From NCBI GenBank assembly GCA_964557575.1, contig CAZLBC010000142.1, forward strand, positions 1 to 9,082: a stretch of DNA of 9,082 nt, given 5' to 3'. The DNA is from CAZLBC01 sp964557575 (GTDB lineage Bacteria; Planctomycetota; Phycisphaerae; SM23-33). A program made the position numbers and the translations under genes. Under the pieces are notes generated by a model that was given only the letters and a program-made list of their open reading frames with translations, was not told the origin of the DNA and made no database searches. Positions 5,878 to 9,082 of this stretch are shown piece by piece. The first letter of the stretch is position 1. Every line of letters starts with the position of its first letter.

Positions 5878-7842
5878 TCAGTCTTCGAAGACATAACCGG
5901 AGAGCTCGTCATCGTTGCTGATGATGAAGGCCGGGAACTCTTCCTCGGCGGCGTTGGCCATGTCGTGGATGGTCGTCTTTTTGTAGGAATCGATCTTTTC
6001 GTCGTGGGTGTTGTAGGTCGTGTTGTAGAATCCCAGGCGTTTCTTCGGATTCACGCCGATTTCCAGGAGCCGGCGGGCACCCGCACGAATGAGTGTGAGC
6101 TTTTCGATGAGGTCCGCCCGGTCCTTCGTCGACCAGACACCCAGAATGAGAGGATCGTGGGGATTGAGGATGGTGCCGTTGATCTCGCCGCGCAACAGAT
6201 CGTCGCGGTCCTTGCCCATGTACGGCACGAGGTCGAAATGCTCGGCGAGCTTGCGTTCGGTGCAATAGAAACGGCCCGTTTCGGGATCCATCGTGAAGAT
6301 GATCGTGAAACGGTCGTCGCGCCCGTAGCTCGCGAAGAGGTCGTGGGCGTATTCGGGCGCTGACGCATACCGGGCCAGCAGTTCGTCGTTGTGGCGCACC
6401 CTGCGCAGGACCGCGAGAAGATGGCTGCGCAGTGCGGGTGTGTCGGTCCGGTACGCATTGAGTTCCGCCTCCATGTACGCGTCGCCTTTGCCGCCGTACA
6501 GGTAGGCCAGGATGCTGCGATAGATGTCGCGGATGTTGCTGTACATGCTGAACTGGGAGACGAGGTCGTAGCAGAGCAGCTCCAGAGCGCGCGCGTGCCG
6601 GATGAAGCCCCTGATCCGAGCGGGGCTCGCGTGTGCGTCGATATCGGGCCCGGTGCTCTCGATGAGTCGGAGGAAGCGGTCCTCTATGTCCGACAGGGTC
6701 GTTGTCTTCTCGACGGTGCTCTTGATCAGTGAAATGCGCCATTCCGTGAAGACACCGTATTCGCTGGTGACCTGTATATTCTGTGCGCCGAACGTTGAAA
6801 AAATCTGCTTGGTCCCGAAGCCCTCGCCCGCCTCGCTCGCCTTGGTCGACCGGCCGACGAACACCGGGATGCCTTCCTCGTCGAGTTCGAGTCGTTCGGG
6901 TTTCATCCCCTGCCCGTTGTCCCGCATTCTCAGGATGACGTTATCGCCGGCCTCCTTGAGGTTGATTTCGATGATCCCCTTGCGGCCGGCGGCCTGGATG
7001 GCATCGAGGGAATTGGCGGCGAGATTGATCAGCGCGCGTCCCACGTCCACGTAATGGGCGAGGATGGTGGGGATGCGGTTCTGGAGACGAAGGTTGATTT
7101 CGCACGGGATGGCGGACGCTTCGATATACGGGATGACACGCTCAATGATAAGGTCGCGCAGGCTGATGCGGTGCACGGGTTTGATGCGGTCGCCGTAGTC
7201 GTTCAGCAGGTTTACCAGGGAATTTGATTCCCGGTTGATGCTCTCGATGATCTGCGAGCAGTTGTCGACGGAGAGCATGTTGACCATGTCGAGCAGGAGC
7301 TGCAGATACTTCCGGGCATCGTGGCGAACCTTGCCGATGGCTTCCTGTTCCGTGAGCATCTTCTCCGCATCGCTGTGCAGATGCTCGCGAATGTCGCGCG
7401 CGGTCGCTTCCATCAGGCAGAACGACTGGTGGCGGTAGGCGACCTGCTCGAGCGTCGCGAACCCGCGGCTCCGGAAGAAGTCGATGGAATCCATCTGCTT
7501 CTCCCAGACGTAGAGATAGACCACGGCCGTATCAGGCAAATCGGAGGCAAGCGCCTCGAGGAATGCCGACCCGATACCGCGGCCGCGGCCGAACGGGCTG
7601 GTGACCTGGCGATACAGGTGGTACACTCCCCGCTCGGGGTCGGAATAGACCTGCAGGTACCCCAGGATCTCGCCCTGTGCGTTCCAGGCGTAGCTGTGCC
7701 GGTCGTCTTTGACCAGGTTCCGGTGACGGATGTACGGGGAGGGGATGATGTAGGGATCGATGTTCAGCACTGAAATGCGCTTGATGCGCTCTTCCAGGTC
7801 CGGGGTCAGCGGCACCAGAAACTCGGATTTCTTCGTGATCAT
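5878..7842 (-). CDS. Cytoplasmic GNAT acetyltransferase - histidine kinase fusion with unassigned C-terminal region
   Basis: 654 residues from the ATG at 7842. A GTG at 7869 would add 9 residues but has no ribosome binding site, while the ATG overlaps the stop of an upstream reading frame. Residues about 10-145 form a GNAT domain, with the acetyl-CoA loop R-G-R-G-I-G at 86-91 followed by helix SAFLEAL, and the later DFFRSRGF element. Residues about 160-375 form a kinase core: H174 in RHDARKYLQ, N277 in NLAANSLDA, D308 in DNGQG, and GEGFGT at 339-344. Known kinases of this type autophosphorylate the His with ATP and pass phosphate to a response regulator. Residues 376-654 are soluble and match nothing I recognise. 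No transmembrane segment is visible, so it should sense something in the cytoplasm; the GNAT part may be a ligand-binding sensor or a working acetyltransferase. No receiver domain or regulator gene is in the window. Domain calls are firm, function is not. Confidence 0.9.
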   Translation of the reverse strand: MITKKSEFLVPLTPDLEERIKRISVLNIDPYIIPSPYIRHRNLVKDDRHSYAWNAQGEILGYLQVYSDPERGVYHLYRQVTSPFGRGRGIGSAFLEALASDLPDTAVVYLYVWEKQMDSIDFFRSRGFATLEQVAYRHQSFCLMEATARDIREHLHSDAEKMLTEQEAIGKVRHDARKYLQLLLDMVNMLSVDNCSQIIESINRESNSLVNLLNDYGDRIKPVHRISLRDLIIERVIPYIEASAIPCEINLRLQNRIPTILAHYVDVGRALINLAANSLDAIQAAGRKGIIEINLKEAGDNVILRMRDNGQGMKPERLELDEEGIPVFVGRSTKASEAGEGFGTKQIFSTFGAQNIQVTSEYGVFTEWRISLIKSTVEKTTTLSDIEDRFLRLIESTGPDIDAHASPARIRGFIRHARALELLCYDLVSQFSMYSNIRDIYRSILAYLYGGKGDAYMEAELNAYRTDTPALRSHLLAVLRRVRHNDELLARYASAPEYAHDLFASYGRDDRFTIIFTMDPETGRFYCTERKLAEHFDLVPYMGKDRDDLLRGEINGTILNPHDPLILGVWSTKDRADLIEKLTLIRAGARRLLEIGVNPKKRLGFYNTTYNTHDEKIDSYKKTTIHDMANAAEEEFPAFIISNDDELSGYVFED

Positions 7843-7904
7843 CGTCTCGACCGATTTGGGGAATGACACCGTAACACGACCGGAAGAGAGCGTAATGGTC
7901 TCAT
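7839..7904 (-). CDS. Possible 21-codon leader reading frame upstream of the kinase gene
   Basis: An ATG at 7904-7902 opens a frame of 21 codons that ends in TGA at 7841-7839, so its stop overlaps the kinase ATG as ATGA. An AGGAG sequence (7920-7916) lies 11 bases upstream, longer than ideal. The peptide is basic, starting MRPLRSLPVV and ending SRR, with 6 Arg. It resembles no known leader. It may simply couple translation to the kinase gene; chance is the alternative in GC-rich DNA. Confidence 0.35.
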   Translation of the reverse strand: MRPLRSLPVVLRCHSPNRSRR

Positions 7905-7955
7905 GATCTAAAACACTCCTTCGCCGGGAGAATCCTGCCCGGCTGTCAATATTCT

Positions 7956-7985
7956 ATTGTATGCCCGGTGCGCCGGGAATGAAAA
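7956..7985 (-). promoter_or_regulatory. Candidate promoter of the GNAT-kinase gene
   Basis: Minus-strand TTTTCA (7985-7980) and TACAAT (7961-7956) are 18 bases apart. The -10 matches 5 of 6 consensus positions, the -35 4 of 6. The box lies in the only AT-rich patch of this gap and predicts a start near 7949, with a leader of about 105 bases before the kinase ATG. A CCCGG-N4-CCGGG inverted repeat (7964-7977) fills the spacer and a second hairpin, GCCGGG-N9-CCCGGC (7923-7943), would sit at the start of the RNA. Confidence 0.35.
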
Positions 7986-8037
7986 ACGAAAGAACCGCCG
8001 CCCGTCAGTCGTTGAACGCCAAGCGGGTAATATTCCG

Positions 8038-8078
8038 AAAAAAACGCATGCCCGGGCCGCCATGCCGAAGAGCGGGCA
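8038..8078 (-). terminator. Possible Rho-independent terminator after the lipoprotein gene
   Basis: Reading the minus strand, TGCCCG (8078-8073) can pair with CGGGCA (8054-8049), or GCATG with CATGC nearer the end, followed by seven T residues (8044-8038). Stems are short and the loops are 10 to 18 bases, so strength is uncertain. A separate tight hairpin, CGCCG-N5-CGGCG (8087-8101), lies between this and the stop at 8139. Position after a gene with no close downstream partner supports the call. Confidence 0.4.
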
Positions 8079-8138
8079 GTTGACGTCGCCGCCCGGCGGC
8101 GCAGGGGGACGCGCGCCGAGGTCAACGAACCGGGATCG

Positions 8139-8918
8139 TCATTCGACCGTAACCGTTTCTTCGTGAACCAGCTCCCCGCCGTCGTTCACGTCGGAGATCA
8201 GCAGCCGGACGGTAAAGTTCCCTTTCCGGGGGATACGCAGGGTACCGGAGAGCGTGGCCACGGGGGGGGCGTCCGGTTCGAGATCGAGGGATGCGTCGAT
8301 AAATCCCGCCTTCTGCATGACAACCGTGCCGGCCGCGTCGACGAGCCGCAGGTCGGCCCTCACCCGCAGCGTGTTCTCCCGCCGGGCGAGCCCCTGCACG
8401 CCGACCCGGAAGGGTATCGGTTTGCCGGGCGCGTAGCTGTTGTTTTTCGGTGTTCCGCCCTCGTCGAGAAAACGGAACTCCATGACCTTGAATTCCTTGA
8501 AGCGTTCGTTCCGGGCCTTTTCTATCGCGGCCTCGATCGGCTCGCCGCTGAAGGCGAAACTGACCATCTTGTTTTCGAGCAGCTTGATCTCCAGTTCGAC
8601 GCTTCCCTGTGCGAAGTCCAGGGTGTAACGCCCCTCGCGGTAGCCCCCGCTTTCGGTCTTGATGCCGTGCATGGTGCGCTCCCTGAATTCGCCCAGGAAA
8701 CTGATGCCCTTTGAAAGGTTGGAAAAACGCTTGGCGGGGAATGTTTCGAGCAGACCGGGATGGGCTATCAACTCGAATGCCTCGTAGTCGTTTCGTTGCA
8801 GCGCGTCGACCAGGGTGTCGACGTGTTTGTCCAGGTTTTCCTTCCCGCACGCCGGCAGGAACAGCACCATCGCGAGCATCCAGCGCAGGTTTGTCTTGGT
8901 CGGGGCCTTGTCGTTCAT
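8139..8918 (-). CDS. Predicted lipoprotein with NTF2-like N-terminal and beta-sandwich C-terminal regions
   Basis: 259 residues from the ATG at 8918. The frame extends upstream to 9041, but only this start gives a classic lipoprotein signal (NLRWMLAMVLFLPAC) and a GGAGG site 9 bases before the ATG. The lipobox L-P-A-C places lipidated Cys at residue 24; Gly at +2 gives no inner-membrane retention signal. Residues about 28-145 have the pattern of small NTF2-like domains: a helix with D-T-L-V-D-A-L, a short N-D-Y-E-A-F element, then strands such as GRYTLDFAQGSVELEIKLLE. Residues about 150-259 are strand-rich with repeated alternating patterns (RVRADLRLVD, FTVRLLISD) and look like an Ig-like sandwich. 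No catalytic residues are evident. The family assignment is by pattern only. It appears to be transcribed alone, with its own -10 box upstream and a candidate terminator downstream. A role as a surface or periplasmic binding protein is possible, not shown. Confidence 0.85.
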   Translation of the reverse strand: MNDKAPTKTNLRWMLAMVLFLPACGKENLDKHVDTLVDALQRNDYEAFELIAHPGLLETFPAKRFSNLSKGISFLGEFRERTMHGIKTESGGYREGRYTLDFAQGSVELEIKLLENKMVSFAFSGEPIEAAIEKARNERFKEFKVMEFRFLDEGGTPKNNSYAPGKPIPFRVGVQGLARRENTLRVRADLRLVDAAGTVVMQKAGFIDASLDLEPDAPPVATLSGTLRIPRKGNFTVRLLISDVNDGGELVHEETVTVE

Positions 8919-8927
8919 GCGAATAAT

Positions 8928-8932
8928 CCTCC
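8928..8932 (-). promoter_or_regulatory. Shine-Dalgarno site deciding the lipoprotein start
   Basis: Minus-strand GGAGG lies 9 bases before the ATG at 8918. It favours that start over the upstream ATG at 9041, whose extra 41 residues would bury the lipoprotein signal. Confidence 0.65.
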
Positions 8933-8970
8933 GCGTACGAATCGTGCCGGGGACCGCCTCCGGCGGGGGC

Positions 8971-8993
8971 ATTATAGCCGCAACGGTTGTTGC
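8971..8993 (-). promoter_or_regulatory. Candidate promoter -10 with an inverted repeat upstream of the lipoprotein gene
   Basis: A perfect TATAAT reads on the minus strand at 8976-8971, giving a leader of about 45 bases to the ATG at 8918. No good -35 is found at 16-18 bases; instead an inverted repeat GCAAC-N4-GTTGC (8993-8980) sits just upstream, where an activator or repressor could bind. The region from there to the right edge shows nothing else. Confidence 0.35.
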
Positions 8994-9082
8994 CTGCACG
9001 GCGAAAAACGCGCGCGCCGGCAACCTGTCGGCCGCGGTCACTTTGAGTTGTTGTTTCCCGGTGCGGTCATGCCCCGGCTGTC

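Noticed and set aside
7944..7949. Perfect TTGACA on the minus strand as a -35 box
   Set aside because: No -10-like hexamer lies 15-19 bases downstream; that position is GC-rich hairpin sequence.
8122..8850. Minus-strand open frame (242 codons) in a second frame of the lipoprotein gene
   Set aside because: Arg-rich translation without domain features, fully nested with the better-supported lipoprotein frame.
8919..9041. N-terminal extension of the lipoprotein to an upstream ATG
   Set aside because: It would place 41 residues before a good lipoprotein signal; the GGAGG site and lipobox both favour the ATG at 8918, and the -10 box lies inside the extension.

Overview
This is a GC-rich bacterial window. 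All confident genes lie on the minus strand, so they read from right to left. A sulfatase next to a DUF1080 glycoside-hydrolase-like protein, both exported, with several other exported proteins lacking close recognisable relatives, suggests the PVC superphylum (Planctomycetes, Lentisphaerae, Kiritimatiellae, Verrucomicrobia). That is a lineage guess from gene content; there is no rRNA or other marker gene to confirm it.

Right part (7905-9082): a lipoprotein gene (8139-8918) with its own Shine-Dalgarno site and a perfect TATAAT box, followed by a hairpin-rich gap with a possible terminator. Next, reading leftward, is a 654-residue cytoplasmic protein (5878-7842). It joins an N-terminal GNAT acetyltransferase domain to a histidine-kinase core (H-box, N-box, two glycine boxes) and then to about 280 residues I cannot assign. 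A 21-codon upstream reading frame overlaps its ATG by ATGA, which suggests translational coupling. No response regulator is visible.

Middle (5157-5877): a gap of about 720 bases. It holds the C-terminal part of a PIN-domain (VapC-like) toxin on the plus strand and, overlapping it, a small plus-strand gene with a good ribosome binding site. I read this as a decayed toxin-antitoxin-type module. The rest of the gap holds a promoter candidate for the leftward operon and nothing else I recognise.

Left part (1-5156): a compact four-gene operon on the minus strand. In order it encodes a secreted DUF1080 protein, a secreted sulfatase with an unusual C-H-S-S-R active-site motif and a lysine-rich tail, a membrane-anchored or exported protein with two copies of a DcrB/PsbP-like domain, and a large exported protein of unknown function that runs off the left edge. 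Spacings are 34 bases, then an 11-base overlap, then a 4-base ATGA overlap. The first two genes fit breakdown of a sulfated glycan outside the cytoplasm. The last two are tightly coupled to them but have no assigned role.

The most novel items are the GNAT-kinase fusion with its unassigned C-terminal region and upstream reading frame, and the operon that couples sulfatase and DUF1080 to two uncharacterised exported proteins.
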